From Nitrosopumilus sp. b3 (lineage in GTDB: Archaea; Thermoproteota; Nitrososphaeria; Nitrososphaerales; Nitrosopumilaceae): a stretch of DNA of 64,000 nucleotides. The position numbers and the translations under genes are program-made. Below the pieces are notes generated by a model. That model was not told the origin of the DNA. It did not search any database and saw only the letters and a list, made by a program, of their open reading frames with translations. This document shows, in pieces, positions 27,908 through 37,276 of the stretch. The stretch lies in assembly GCF_014078525.1 (NCBI RefSeq), contig NZ_MU078697.1, positions 1 to 64,000 of the forward strand, in the 5' to 3' direction. Numbering within the stretch: the stretch's first letter is position 1; every line of letters begins with the position of its first letter.

Positions 27908-30025
27908 CTATTTTCCTAGGACTTTGCCCCATTGGGCTAATGCAGATGCAGCTGCAACCCAAGTTCTAAGATCTTGATAAACTGGAACTTTATGTTTCTC
28001 AATCAATTTTATCATTTTTTCAGTATATGGACCACCATTTCCACCTGCGATAATTGGTTTCTTCTTTTTCTTTGAGAGATCATCTAAGAAACCAACAATT
28101 GTTTCTTCAAGTGGATCATCTTGGAAGACAAACCATGGCATCGCAATATCAATATTTTTTTCATCTAGGAATTGTTGAATGACAAATCTATAATCATCGG
28201 CAGTTGCACCACCGCCAACATCTGCTGGATTTCCATTATGAATTGGAACAGTTGGTGGGAATCGGGCCTTGATTTTTTTAAGAATTGGTGGAGACATTTT
28301 TCCTATTGTCAAACCTAATCTTTCTAATTGATCAATTCCACCAATCATTGGACCAGCACCATTACTAGTCATAGCAACACGGTTACCCTTTGCAGGAGGT
28401 TGCCATGCTAGTGCTTTTAGTGCTCCAACAAGTTCTTGATAACTATCAACTGAAATAATTCCTGCTTGTTTGAATGCACCCATGATCATTGCATTTGAAC
28501 CACCAAGTGAGCCGGTATGTGATGCAGCTTGTTTTGCACCTGCTGCGGTTCGACCACTCTTCCAGATTACTATGGGTTTCTTCTTTTCTTTCATTACACG
28601 TTTAGCAGTATTGATGAATTTTCTACCATCACCAAATCCTTCAACATACAAGCCAATGACTTTAGTTTGGGGATCATTTGCAGCATACCATATCATATCT
28701 GCCTCATCAACATCAGAACGATTACCAAAACTAATCATCTTGGACAAACCAAACACATCAGCACTTTCTAACATACTAATTCCCATGGTTCCACTTTGAG
28801 AGAAAAATGCAACATTTCCTAATTTTGAACGTACCATTCTTTCTTGTCCTTGAAATGCACAATCAAGACGATTAGCAGCATTAAACATTCCAATACAATT
28901 TGGACCCACCACACGGATTTTGTGTTTTAGTGATAATTCTTTTACTTCAGCTTCCATGGCAGCTCTATCACCACCAAGCTCTTTACCTCCACCTGAAACG
29001 ATTACAACATTATGAATTCCTTTCTTTGCACAGGTCTTCATAATTGGTCCACATAATGAAAGATCAATACAAACAACAACAAGGTCAACTTTGGCTGGAA
29101 TGTCTTCTAATGACGGATAACATTTGATTCCAAGAATTGATTTTTGTTTTGGATTAATTGGATACACCTTACCTTTGTAATCTTGTTTTCCAAGTGCATC
29201 TAAAACAGAATTACCAATTTTTCCAGGTGTTGCAGATGCTCCAACTAGTGCAACGGACTTTGGAGTGAAGAAGGATTCCATTGATTCAATGTTTGGTTTG
29301 GCTTTAGAGATAGAATTCTTTTTTAATTTATTATTTAGAATAATTTTTGCATCAACTACATAATGTGATTTTGGATAAACAATTACCGGATTAAAGTCAA
29401 TGCTGTTGATGTAATCGGCATTTTCTACGCCTAATTTTCCAATGTTTACTAACATTTTTGCGACCATGTTAAGATCAACTGGCTCACTTCCTCTGAAGCC
29501 TTTCAGAAGTTTAGAACCTTTGAGTTCATTAATCATTGATTTAGCATCAGATGTAGAGATAGGTAGCATTCTAAATGCAACGTCTTTGAAGACTTCGGTC
29601 ATAACTCCACCCAATCCAGCCATTATCATTGGACCAAATTGTGGATCATTTTGAATACCTACAATGAGTTCAACGCCTTTTGGAACCATCTTTTCCAAAA
29701 GAATTCCCTTAACTTCAACACCTTTCTTTTTAGAAAGACGACCATACATGTCATTGAATGTCTTTTTTACGTCATTGACATTATCAATTCCAACTTTTAC
29801 TCCTCCAACATCAGTCTTGTGTAAAATTTGTGGAGATACAACTTTCATTACAAGAGGGAATCCAATTTTTTTTGCTTGTTTTGCTGCTTCATCTGCAGAA
29901 GTAGCAAGTGCATAAGGTGGGACTTTAACTCCATAAGTTTTAAGAATAGATTTCGATGATTCTTCAGTAATTACTTTGTGATCTGTTTGAATAATTTCTT
30001 CAAAAATTTTCTTCACGGCAGCCAT
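27908..30025 (-). CDS. ADP-forming acyl-CoA synthetase, probably 3-hydroxypropionyl-CoA synthetase
   Basis: A 705-residue fused synthetase. Domain order is beta then alpha: residues about 1-230 are the ATP-grasp part ([21 protein letters not shown]), and residues about 245-705 the CoA-binding and ligase part ([40 protein letters not shown] with the phosphorylated His). It forms acyl-CoA with release of ADP rather than AMP, saving energy in autotrophic growth. The neighbour hydratase and the N. maritimus precedent point to 3-hydroxypropionate as substrate; 4-hydroxybutyrate is the other possibility. Confidence 0.87.
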   Translation of the reverse strand: MAAVKKIFEEIIQTDHKVITEESSKSILKTYGVKVPPYALATSADEAAKQAKKIGFPLVMKVVSPQILHKTDVGGVKVGIDNVNDVKKTFNDMYGRLSKKKGVEVKGILLEKMVPKGVELIVGIQNDPQFGPMIMAGLGGVMTEVFKDVAFRMLPISTSDAKSMINELKGSKLLKGFRGSEPVDLNMVAKMLVNIGKLGVENADYINSIDFNPVIVYPKSHYVVDAKIILNNKLKKNSISKAKPNIESMESFFTPKSVALVGASATPGKIGNSVLDALGKQDYKGKVYPINPKQKSILGIKCYPSLEDIPAKVDLVVVCIDLSLCGPIMKTCAKKGIHNVVIVSGGGKELGGDRAAMEAEVKELSLKHKIRVVGPNCIGMFNAANRLDCAFQGQERMVRSKLGNVAFFSQSGTMGISMLESADVFGLSKMISFGNRSDVDEADMIWYAANDPQTKVIGLYVEGFGDGRKFINTAKRVMKEKKKPIVIWKSGRTAAGAKQAASHTGSLGGSNAMIMGAFKQAGIISVDSYQELVGALKALAWQPPAKGNRVAMTSNGAGPMIGGIDQLERLGLTIGKMSPPILKKIKARFPPTVPIHNGNPADVGGGATADDYRFVIQQFLDEKNIDIAMPWFVFQDDPLEETIVGFLDDLSKKKKKPIIAGGNGGPYTEKMIKLIEKHKVPVYQDLRTWVAAASALAQWGKVLGK

Positions 30026-30067
30026 CGTTCGATCGATGAAATCAAATCTAAGTATATTAAACTTTGG

Positions 30068-30751
30068 TCAAAGGTCAAATGACGTTTTGAAATTGTTGTA
30101 AAAATTCTTCATATTTGATTTTACACTTGAAATATTTTCAATGATATCTAAACGGATTTTTTGTGGATCGATGTATGGGATTTCTTTGAGTTTTTCTTCA
30201 GTATTATCAAGCCAAAGATTCACCATCTTCTCATTTACTTCCAAATGAAATTGCAATCCAATTGCACTTTTGTATTGAAATGCCTGATTGGGATAATACT
30301 CAGATGAGACTAAATTGATAGCACCATCAGGTAAATCAAAGGTATCACCATGCCAATGAAAAACAGTGAAAGGGTTTTTGAAACCAGAAAAAAGGGGCGA
30401 ACTATTTGAGATTTTCAAATCATCATAAAATCCAATTTCTTTTTTAGGTCCAGGATAAACTTTTGCACCGAATGTTTTTGCAATTAGTTGAGAACCTAAA
30501 CATATTCCTAATACAGGAATATTTTCTGCCACATAATTTTTGATAAGTTTTTGTTCCTCTTCAAGGTAGGGCAAATCATCATTTGCACTTTCTGGTGCAC
30601 CTAAAATTACAGCAAGTGGGAATTTTTTTTCGGGAATCTTTTCGTGTTTGGCATGAACTGAAGTAATATGAAATCCATCCTCTTCTAAAAGTTCACCAAG
30701 ATATCCAGAACCTTCGATTCTAGTATTTTGTATTAGTAAAACTTCAGACAT
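30068..30751 (-). CDS. Class I glutamine amidotransferase-like protein
   Basis: A 227-residue GATase1 protein. The nucleophile elbow GICLGSQLIAKTFGAKV holds the Cys, and LQFHLEVNE supplies His and Glu. It resembles the stand-alone GMP-synthase-like amidotransferases of unknown acceptor. No partner synthase lies next to it. It could also be a gamma-glutamyl hydrolase. Confidence 0.82.
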   Translation of the reverse strand: MSEVLLIQNTRIEGSGYLGELLEEDGFHITSVHAKHEKIPEKKFPLAVILGAPESANDDLPYLEEEQKLIKNYVAENIPVLGICLGSQLIAKTFGAKVYPGPKKEIGFYDDLKISNSSPLFSGFKNPFTVFHWHGDTFDLPDGAINLVSSEYYPNQAFQYKSAIGLQFHLEVNEKMVNLWLDNTEEKLKEIPYIDPQKIRLDIIENISSVKSNMKNFYNNFKTSFDL

Positions 30752-30800
30752 TATTGATATTTTACAAAAGTGCTTAATATGTTAAAACAGAGAGAATAGC

Positions 30801-31178
30801 ATGCTAGTAACGGAACAAGAAATTATAGACTTGAAAAATCTTGTTTTACAATTAAACTCAAAGACTAATTGCATAGTTGCTGTAGAAGGAAAGCGAGACT
30901 CTAGTGCATTAAGAAAAGTAGGATATCGTGGAAAAATTTTAGAATTTTACAAATTCAAGGGAATGGTAGATTTTACAGACTATGTTTCAAAATACAAAAA
31001 CATCATCTTACTTTTTGACAGAGATAAAAAAGGAAGACACCTAACTGGAAAAACAATTCATCTTCTTCAAAGAAGAGCAAAGATTGATCTTTCATACAAA
31101 AGAAAACTCAGAGAGATAACAAAAGGAAAAATTATGTTTATTGAGCAACTAGTTTGTTACGAATCTTATCTAGTCTAA
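30801..31178 (+). CDS. Small TOPRIM-domain protein
   Basis: A 125-residue protein made up of a TOPRIM fold: IVAVEGKRDSSALRKVGYRG with the catalytic Glu, then NIILLFDRDKKGRHLTG with the DxD pair. It belongs to the short archaeal TOPRIM family (UPF0292-like), related in fold to RNase M5 and DnaG. Metal-dependent nucleic acid cleavage or binding is likely but its target is unknown. It overlaps the convergent glutamate dehydrogenase stop by 4 bases. Confidence 0.78.
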   Translation: MLVTEQEIIDLKNLVLQLNSKTNCIVAVEGKRDSSALRKVGYRGKILEFYKFKGMVDFTDYVSKYKNIILLFDRDKKGRHLTGKTIHLLQRRAKIDLSYKRKLREITKGKIMFIEQLVCYESYLV

Positions 31179-32461
31179 GGCCAAATACCTTTTTGGTTAA
31201 AAGCCTCTATTACTCTATTTACTGCTAAAGCCATAGTTGCTTTTCTCATGTCTACCTTGTGTTTCTTTGACATTTCATATGCGTCTTTGAATCCTTTAGT
31301 GATATTTTTCTCCATCTTATTTGCAACCTCGTCAAAGGTCCAATAGTATCCCATATTGTTTTGAACCCATTCAAGATATGAAATACATACACCACCAGAG
31401 TTTGCTAGAATATCTGGAATTACTAGAATATTCTTTTTATAGATAATTGGATCAGCCTCAGGTAATGTTGGGCCATTTGCAGCTTCTGCAATAATTTTAC
31501 ATTTGAGATTCCTTGCAATCTTTGCATCGATTTGGTTTTCTAATGCACCAGGGACTAAAACATCACATTTTGTAGTAAGTAATTCTTCAGTAGAGATTTT
31601 TTTACTTCCAGGGAAACCAACAACAGAACCATGTTTTTGTTTATACTCTAAAATTTTACTTACCTTTGCACTTTTAGGAATAGATATAGAACCTTTAGAA
31701 TCACTAACTCCGATTATTTTTGCACCCATTTTTTCAAGATACTCTCCTGCAAATGTTGATGCATTTCCAAATCCTTGTAAAACAACTTTAGCACCTTTTA
31801 GATTTAGTTTAATTGCCTTTGCAGCTTCTCTTACTGTATATGCTGCACCTAAACCAGTTGCAACATTTCTTGCAAGTGAACCGCCCATTGAAATTGGTTT
31901 TCCAGTGATTACACCTGGAGAATATTGATTACCGTTTAGTTTGCTAAATGTATCCATGATTTGTGTCATTTCTTTACCAGTTGTATAGACATCAGGAGCT
32001 GGAATATCTTTTGCAGGACCAATAATTTCAGATATTTTGTATGCAAAACCTCGTGTTATTTTTTCAAGTTCAGTGTCACTAATTTTTTCAGTTTTAGGAT
32101 TGACAAAGATACCACCTTTACCTCCACCTAATGGAATATCAACAATTGCACATTTCCAAGTCATCCAAGATGAAAGTGCCATAACTTCACGTTCCATGTA
32201 TTCAACACCACCTTCTGGGTTAAAGTATCGAATACCTCCTTTGTACGGACCTCTATCATTATTGTGTTGACTTCTAAAACCGGTAAAAATTCTAAGTTTA
32301 CCATTATCCATTGTTACTGGAATTTTTACTCTCAAAACTTTGTTTGGCATTGCAAGATATTCGCGTAATCCTTTATCCTTAATTCCAAGAAGATCGCAAG
32401 CATCATTAACTTGTTGAGTTGCATTAGCAAAAGGATCATTCTTAACCAAGATGATTTTCAA
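31175..32461 (-). CDS. gdhA: Glutamate dehydrogenase
   Basis: A 428-residue Glu/Leu/Phe/Val dehydrogenase. The catalytic region is PLGGGKGGIFVNPK, followed by the conserved Asp in AKDIPAPDVYTTGKEM and the dinucleotide motif VVLQGFGNAST. It reversibly aminates 2-oxoglutarate with ammonia. The start is a TTG (32459-32461), supported by a TATA box about 15-25 bases upstream, so the mRNA is leaderless. Confidence 0.95.
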   Translation of the reverse strand: MKIILVKNDPFANATQQVNDACDLLGIKDKGLREYLAMPNKVLRVKIPVTMDNGKLRIFTGFRSQHNNDRGPYKGGIRYFNPEGGVEYMEREVMALSSWMTWKCAIVDIPLGGGKGGIFVNPKTEKISDTELEKITRGFAYKISEIIGPAKDIPAPDVYTTGKEMTQIMDTFSKLNGNQYSPGVITGKPISMGGSLARNVATGLGAAYTVREAAKAIKLNLKGAKVVLQGFGNASTFAGEYLEKMGAKIIGVSDSKGSISIPKSAKVSKILEYKQKHGSVVGFPGSKKISTEELLTTKCDVLVPGALENQIDAKIARNLKCKIIAEAANGPTLPEADPIIYKKNILVIPDILANSGGVCISYLEWVQNNMGYYWTFDEVANKMEKNITKGFKDAYEMSKKHKVDMRKATMALAVNRVIEAFNQKGIWP

Positions 32462-32469
32462 AATTAATT

Positions 32470-32484
32470 ATATTATATTAAGTT
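32470..32484 (-). promoter_or_regulatory. TATA box of gdhA
   Basis: On the minus strand this reads CTTAATATAATATAAT, a very strong AT-only box immediately before the TTG start of glutamate dehydrogenase. The distance fits a leaderless or nearly leaderless transcript. Confidence 0.5.
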
Positions 32485-32515
32485 TCATTCAAAATTTCAG
32501 ATCGCAAATGATGAA

Positions 32516-32902
32516 TTAGATGTAAATTTTTTTGTGATTCAGTTTTCTATCTAGTTTATCGATTGCCTCTTCCAATGTATGGATGTTTAATTCGAGAAAA
32601 TTTGATAGGTGATAAATCACTCCATATTTTTCTCCGATTTTTGAAACCATGTTATTTTTTTCTAATACTTTCATATGATGCTGAACTGCCTTGTAATCAA
32701 GATCAAGTGCTTGTGCCAATTGATGAGTATTGTATGGTTTTTCAAGCAAATGAATGACAATTCTTAATCGGGTAAATCCCCCTCTTGTGCTTGTAAATAA
32801 ATAAAGAAGTAATTTTCGAGTTTGCTTGTCGGGTTTTCTTTGTTGGAGAACTTGCTTTGATCTGATAATTTCTTTGAATTCCAGGAGCTGGTTTGTCATC
32901 AA
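32516..32902 (-). CDS. Winged-helix DNA-binding protein
   Basis: A 128-residue ArsR/MarR-like protein: TRKLLLYLFTSTRGGFTRLRIVIHLLEKPYNTHQLAQALDLDYKAVQHHMKVLEKNNMV is a clear winged helix, ending in a helical tail (LEEAIDKLDRKLNHKK) suited to dimerisation. It lies just downstream of the divergent proteasome gene and upstream of gdhA. Target unknown. Confidence 0.8.
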   Translation of the reverse strand: MMTNQLLEFKEIIRSKQVLQQRKPDKQTRKLLLYLFTSTRGGFTRLRIVIHLLEKPYNTHQLAQALDLDYKAVQHHMKVLEKNNMVSKIGEKYGVIYHLSNFLELNIHTLEEAIDKLDRKLNHKKIYI

Positions 32903-33003
32903 TAGAAAATAGAGATTTTTGCTTAAAACCCTATTTCCAGATCTTTTCCATATTCAGGCAAGACAATTACCCTTAAATTGACTGAGAATAGACTCGTGAT
33001 ATC

Positions 33004-33729
33004 ATGATGGCATCACGTGGTTACGATATGACTCCAACCATGTATTCTCCAGACGGCAGAATTTACCAAGTAGAGTATGCAATTGAGACCGTAAAAAGAG
33101 GGACAATCGCAATTGGCATCCTCAGCAAGGAAGGAGTTATTTTAGCAGTAGAGGAAAAACCACGTCCATTACAAACTAAAAATATCACACAGAAAATTTT
33201 TCAAGTCGATTATCATATAGGAGTTGCAGCAGCAGGATACATTCCTGATGCACGTGTTCAAGTAGACAGTGCAAGATTCTTTTCACAAGGAAATAGAATG
33301 ACATATGATGAATCAGTCGAAGTTTCAACAGTTGCAAAACATTTAGCTGATCAAGCACATCAATTCACACAATATGGCGGAGTACGTCCAAATGGAGTGT
33401 CAATGATCATTGCAGGGATTGATCAAAAAGGAGAATCAATCTATGTCACAGATCCAAGTGGAACTTATTTACAATATTCAGCAGTTGCAATAGGTGCAGG
33501 TGCAGAAGATGTTAATGAATTTTTAGAAAAATTCTATAACGAAGACATGAATTTGGAAGACGCTGCAACATTAGCTATTGCAGCAATTAATCTAAAGTCT
33601 GAACAAAAAGATGGTGCAAATAATGTAAAGATGGCAAAGATAACTGCAGAATCTAAAGTTTTTGAGAAAATTTCTGATTCAGATGTAGAAAACTATTCAA
33701 AAAACGCATCAAAATTTAGCACTCAATAG
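33004..33729 (+). CDS. psmA: Proteasome alpha subunit
   Basis: A 241-residue 20S proteasome alpha subunit. The N-terminus holds YDMTPTMYSPDGRIYQVEYA, the diagnostic alpha-type gate and H0 helix. It forms the outer rings and contacts regulatory ATPases. Two ATG codons stand in tandem at the start (MMASRG). No beta subunit is in the window. Confidence 0.96.
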   Translation: MMASRGYDMTPTMYSPDGRIYQVEYAIETVKRGTIAIGILSKEGVILAVEEKPRPLQTKNITQKIFQVDYHIGVAAAGYIPDARVQVDSARFFSQGNRMTYDESVEVSTVAKHLADQAHQFTQYGGVRPNGVSMIIAGIDQKGESIYVTDPSGTYLQYSAVAIGAGAEDVNEFLEKFYNEDMNLEDAATLAIAAINLKSEQKDGANNVKMAKITAESKVFEKISDSDVENYSKNASKFSTQ

Positions 33730-33778
33730 AAGTTTTAGATTTGAAAACTATTCAAACAGATTTACTGAGACGATAATC

Positions 33779-34468
33779 ATGGGTTTAGGAAGTTATTGGG
33801 GAGAAGTAATGGAAGTACTTCGAGAAATCATTCCAGTTTATGATAAAGTAAATTCCATTATTTCTTTGGGAAAAGATGTTGAACACAGGAATCGAGGAAT
33901 TTCAGGAAGAGTGCTTCCAGGAAACAAGATTCTTGATGCAGGCTCTGGTTTTGGTAACATGTCAAAGACTGCAATGAAATTAACGGACGGTAAAATTTCA
34001 ATCACACTATATGATCCGCTTGTCCCTATGTTAAAAAATACAAGCAGTCATTTTGACAAATCTCCAGACATGGCAAATGGAGTATTTGAACACATCCCGT
34101 TTAGAGATGAGGAATTTGATGCTGTTTTGTGTGGATATTCTTTAAGGGATGCAATCAATTTGAGAATTGCAATTTCAGAAATTCACAGAGTTTTAAAAAA
34201 AGAAGGAAGATTTGTAATTGTAGATTTAGGAAAACCAGATGATGCATTCATCAGAGCAGGGGTTTCATTTTATCTGAGATGTATTCTACCAATTCTTGCA
34301 TTTATTGCGGGTGGAAGATTGGGATTAAAGTTTGGAACATTATATGGAACATTCAAGAGATGGCCTGCAAACAAAAAACTCGAAGGATTAATTCTAGAAA
34401 AATTTTCCAGAGTTGAATTTGAAAAAGATCTCATGGGCGGGGCAATAATGGTTGCAGCATACAAATGA
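33779..34468 (+). CDS. SAM-dependent methyltransferase, UbiE-like
   Basis: A 229-residue class I methyltransferase. The AdoMet motif I is NKILDAGSGFGNMSK, and HIPFRDEEFDAVLCGYSLRDAINL matches the UbiE/COQ5 pattern (SLRD). A hydrophobic stretch at about residues 160-180 may contact membrane. It overlaps the next MFS gene by ATGA. Methylation of a quinone or another lipid is plausible; the substrate is unproven. Confidence 0.8.
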   Translation: MGLGSYWGEVMEVLREIIPVYDKVNSIISLGKDVEHRNRGISGRVLPGNKILDAGSGFGNMSKTAMKLTDGKISITLYDPLVPMLKNTSSHFDKSPDMANGVFEHIPFRDEEFDAVLCGYSLRDAINLRIAISEIHRVLKKEGRFVIVDLGKPDDAFIRAGVSFYLRCILPILAFIAGGRLGLKFGTLYGTFKRWPANKKLEGLILEKFSRVEFEKDLMGGAIMVAAYK

Positions 34469-35619
34469 ACAGAGTATTAATTTTAGTAAACATCACAGGT
34501 CTAATAATCGGAATTTCATATGGGCTTCACGGTCCAATCTTACCAGTTTTTGCAAAGAATGTCATAGGTGCAACATATTCAGAACTTGGGTTAATCGGAC
34601 TAACAAATTTCATTCCTTACATGTTCATTCCATTGTTTGTAGGAATTCTACTTGATAGAATTAACAATGGACATTTACTTGCAGTAGGTGCTGCAATGAA
34701 TTCAGCATCAATCTATCTTTTATCTGTCGCACAATCAGTTCCTGAGATAATGGGATTTCGTGTAATGACAGGAATTGCTCACGCATTTTTTTGGCCGCCA
34801 TGTGAATCCATAATATCTAATGAAAGTTCGGAGAAGGACAGAGTCAGAAATATTTCTTGGTTTACAATGTTTTTCGTAATTGGATTTATGGTAGGCCCAC
34901 TACTTGGAACCGCATTCCTTGAAGGCCTAGACATCACATATAGAATTCTATTCCAAATTGCAGCATTTATTCTGGCAGCAGGAATAATTACTGCGCTTTT
35001 AGCCTCAAGAAAAAGGGTTAGAAATCACCATGAAGGATTTTCTTTTTCATCAATTAAACAAATGAAGAAATTTCCCGAAGTCATAATTTTGTTGATTTTT
35101 TGTACATCCTCATTTGGAATAATTCTCACTATTTTTCCTGCATTTCTAAATGACAGAGGGATGACGGCATCTGATATTCTATTGTTGTATTTTGTTTTTG
35201 GAATATCAAGAGTTGTATCTCTAGCACTAGCAGGGAAGTTTGCAAGAAATACCAGTCACACTTTGATTGCAGGAACTATTGCAGTATCAATGGGATTGGC
35301 AATATCAATTTATGCTGAATCAATCATCACTTTTGGAATTGCATTAGTTTTGATGGGGTTTGGATTTAGTATTTTCTTCCCACTTACATTGGAAATAATT
35401 TTGAGTAAGACAAGAAAAGCAATATCAGGGAAAATAATTGGTGCTTATGAAACTATTTTCGGAATGGGATGGGCAATAGGACCTACAATTGGAGGACCAA
35501 TATCACAATCATTTGGAAATGAAATACCATATGCCCTATTTTGTATAATAGGAATAGGAGTAGCGGTATTTGCAATAATATCTAGAAAGAAATTAGAACC
35601 GCAAAGAGTTTTGAATTAG
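34465..35619 (+). CDS. MFS transporter
   Basis: A 384-residue polytopic membrane protein with about twelve hydrophobic segments and an N-terminal GPILPVFAKNVIGATYSELG pattern of the drug/sugar MFS families. Translation is coupled to the methyltransferase gene by a 4-base overlap. It converges with the P-II gene. Substrate unknown. Confidence 0.85.
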   Translation: MNRVLILVNITGLIIGISYGLHGPILPVFAKNVIGATYSELGLIGLTNFIPYMFIPLFVGILLDRINNGHLLAVGAAMNSASIYLLSVAQSVPEIMGFRVMTGIAHAFFWPPCESIISNESSEKDRVRNISWFTMFFVIGFMVGPLLGTAFLEGLDITYRILFQIAAFILAAGIITALLASRKRVRNHHEGFSFSSIKQMKKFPEVIILLIFCTSSFGIILTIFPAFLNDRGMTASDILLLYFVFGISRVVSLALAGKFARNTSHTLIAGTIAVSMGLAISIYAESIITFGIALVLMGFGFSIFFPLTLEIILSKTRKAISGKIIGAYETIFGMGWAIGPTIGGPISQSFGNEIPYALFCIIGIGVAVFAIISRKKLEPQRVLN

Positions 35620-35930
35620 ATATCCATTGTTCCGCGTTTTTTGGTGCAGATATCAAGTGCGTCACAAACGTCTGTAACGAATACTTTGCCATCACCTTTG
35701 GTTCCGGTACATGCAACATTTGCAATTGCATCTATCACATCATCGAGTTTAGGATCATCGACTACACAAATTATCATATCTCTGCTAAAATATTGTCCAA
35801 CTAAAGGAGGATCTTGTGCGCCTTGACCTTGAACTTGATGAGTAGTTACACCGCCAACACCAACTTTTTTGATTGCAGCAACTACTGCATCTTTTACGCC
35901 AGATTGAACTATTGCTTCAACTTTTTTCAT
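35616..35930 (-). CDS. P-II family nitrogen regulator with short T-loop
   Basis: A 104-residue GlnB/GlnK-like trimeric sensor. MKKVEAIVQSGVKDAVVAAI starts the fold and TGTKGDGKVFV is the B-loop that holds ATP/ADP. The T-loop region (GQGAQDPPLVGQYFSRDM) is shorter than in classical GlnB and has no clear equivalent of the uridylylated Tyr51. It should sense adenylate charge and 2-oxoglutarate and bind a partner, but no ammonium transporter is next to it here. Confidence 0.85.
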   Translation of the reverse strand: MKKVEAIVQSGVKDAVVAAIKKVGVGGVTTHQVQGQGAQDPPLVGQYFSRDMIICVVDDPKLDDVIDAIANVACTGTKGDGKVFVTDVCDALDICTKKRGTMDI

Positions 35931-36059
35931 AATAGTTAACAGGTTTGAATTTATTTAAATCAATAAGTGCTTCTCATATATGATATTCAATAAAAATATC
36001 CATTTCTAGGCATGAATCCACAACATTACGTTTAATTTCAAATTTTCACATATCAGAAT

Positions 36060-36404
36060 ATGTTAGAACATTCACTAAATGTAGGAGGAAGTGAATGGCT
36101 AATCATAATTTTTGTAGCACTTGTATTAATTTTGGGAACAGGCAAGCTTCCAGGAACAGCCAGAAAACTAGGAAAAGCAGTCAATGAATACAACAAAGCA
36201 AAAAATGAAATCCAAGATCAGATGAAGAGCGTTACCGAAGATACACCAAAAATTTCAGGACCTGTGGAAACAGAAAGAGAAAAGTTAGAAATGATTGCAA
36301 GATCTGCAGGAGTCAAAGTTGAAGGTAAGACAGATGAAGAGATTCGAAAAAATATAGCAGAAAAAATTGGTCAAAAAAGAACAGATGAACCTGAAAAAAA
36401 ATAA
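36060..36404 (+). CDS. tatA: Twin-arginine translocase subunit TatA/B type
   Basis: A 114-residue protein with a single N-terminal membrane helix (EWLIIIFVALVLILGTGKLP), the following glycine/proline hinge, then an amphipathic helix (GTARKLGKAVNEYNKAKNEI) and a charged tail. This is the standard TatA/Hcf106 architecture for export of folded proteins. It ends one base before the convergent methyltransferase stop. Confidence 0.9.
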   Translation: MLEHSLNVGGSEWLIIIFVALVLILGTGKLPGTARKLGKAVNEYNKAKNEIQDQMKSVTEDTPKISGPVETEREKLEMIARSAGVKVEGKTDEEIRKNIAEKIGQKRTDEPEKK

Positions 36405-37181
36405 TTATTTTGAATCTTTAATTCTATACATGTTTTTATCAAGTCGTTTTTTGGCAAATTTGTAGTAATCAGAAACAATTTCAAAACCAAGGTACTGTCG
36501 ATTAAGTGACTTACTTACCACTGCAACTTGTCCTGAACCAAGGAATGGATCAAAAACAACATCTTTTTTTTCACTAGAGTATTCCAATAGTTTTTGAATT
36601 AATTCTGACGGAAGTTTAGTGGGTGTTTTTTCATCTCCAGTCCAATACTCCCTTTTGATGTCCCAAACATCTTCTTTATCTTTATAATGAAGACTACGAC
36701 CATCTTTTGTTTTTTCATCTTTGCCAAATCTAGTAAAGGGAAAGAATTTTCGTTTCTTGTCATCTTTGCAAACATAAAGACAATGATAATGTGAGGTAAC
36801 AAATTTTCTTTTTGTCACTACACCAAATTGATATTTCCAAATTATATGATTTATAGTTGTAAATCCAACGTCATCTAATGCCCTGAGAATGTCTTTAAGA
36901 TTATTCCATCCAGAAAAAATATACATGCTACCGGAATCTTTGAGGATTCGAAAGACCTCACTCATCCATGCAAAGGTGAAATCATAGTAATCCTTTACTT
37001 TGATTTCATTGTAACCAGATAATACACGCGATGAAGTTCTATTGTAGTTTGCTTTTTTAGCCTTAAAATTTATTGCAAATGGGGGATCAGTAATTACAAG
37101 ATCAATCTTGTTCTTAGGAATTAAGTTCATTCCCTCAATACAGTTCATGTTGTAAATTTTGTTGATTTCAATTTTTTTCAT
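36405..37181 (-). CDS. Orphan DNA methyltransferase, beta class (m4C/m6A)
   Basis: A 258-residue site-specific DNA methyltransferase. The catalytic motif DPPFAINF comes near the N-terminus (ITDPPF) and the AdoMet motif DPFLGSGQVAVV near the C-terminus: the IV-before-I order of the beta class. No restriction endonuclease gene is adjacent. DPPF is within the motif IV range of m4C/m6A enzymes. I chose the ATG at 37181 (MKKIEINKIYNMNCIEG); the longest frame adds five residues. Confidence 0.87.
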   Translation of the reverse strand: MKKIEINKIYNMNCIEGMNLIPKNKIDLVITDPPFAINFKAKKANYNRTSSRVLSGYNEIKVKDYYDFTFAWMSEVFRILKDSGSMYIFSGWNNLKDILRALDDVGFTTINHIIWKYQFGVVTKRKFVTSHYHCLYVCKDDKKRKFFPFTRFGKDEKTKDGRSLHYKDKEDVWDIKREYWTGDEKTPTKLPSELIQKLLEYSSEKKDVVFDPFLGSGQVAVVSKSLNRQYLGFEIVSDYYKFAKKRLDKNMYRIKDSK

Positions 37182-37276
37182 TTTTAAATTCAACACTATT
37201 TCCTAGCTTAATAATGTCATGGGTCCGAAGTAATGATTAAACAATAAATCACCAATCAAGTGATATCAATTAGATC

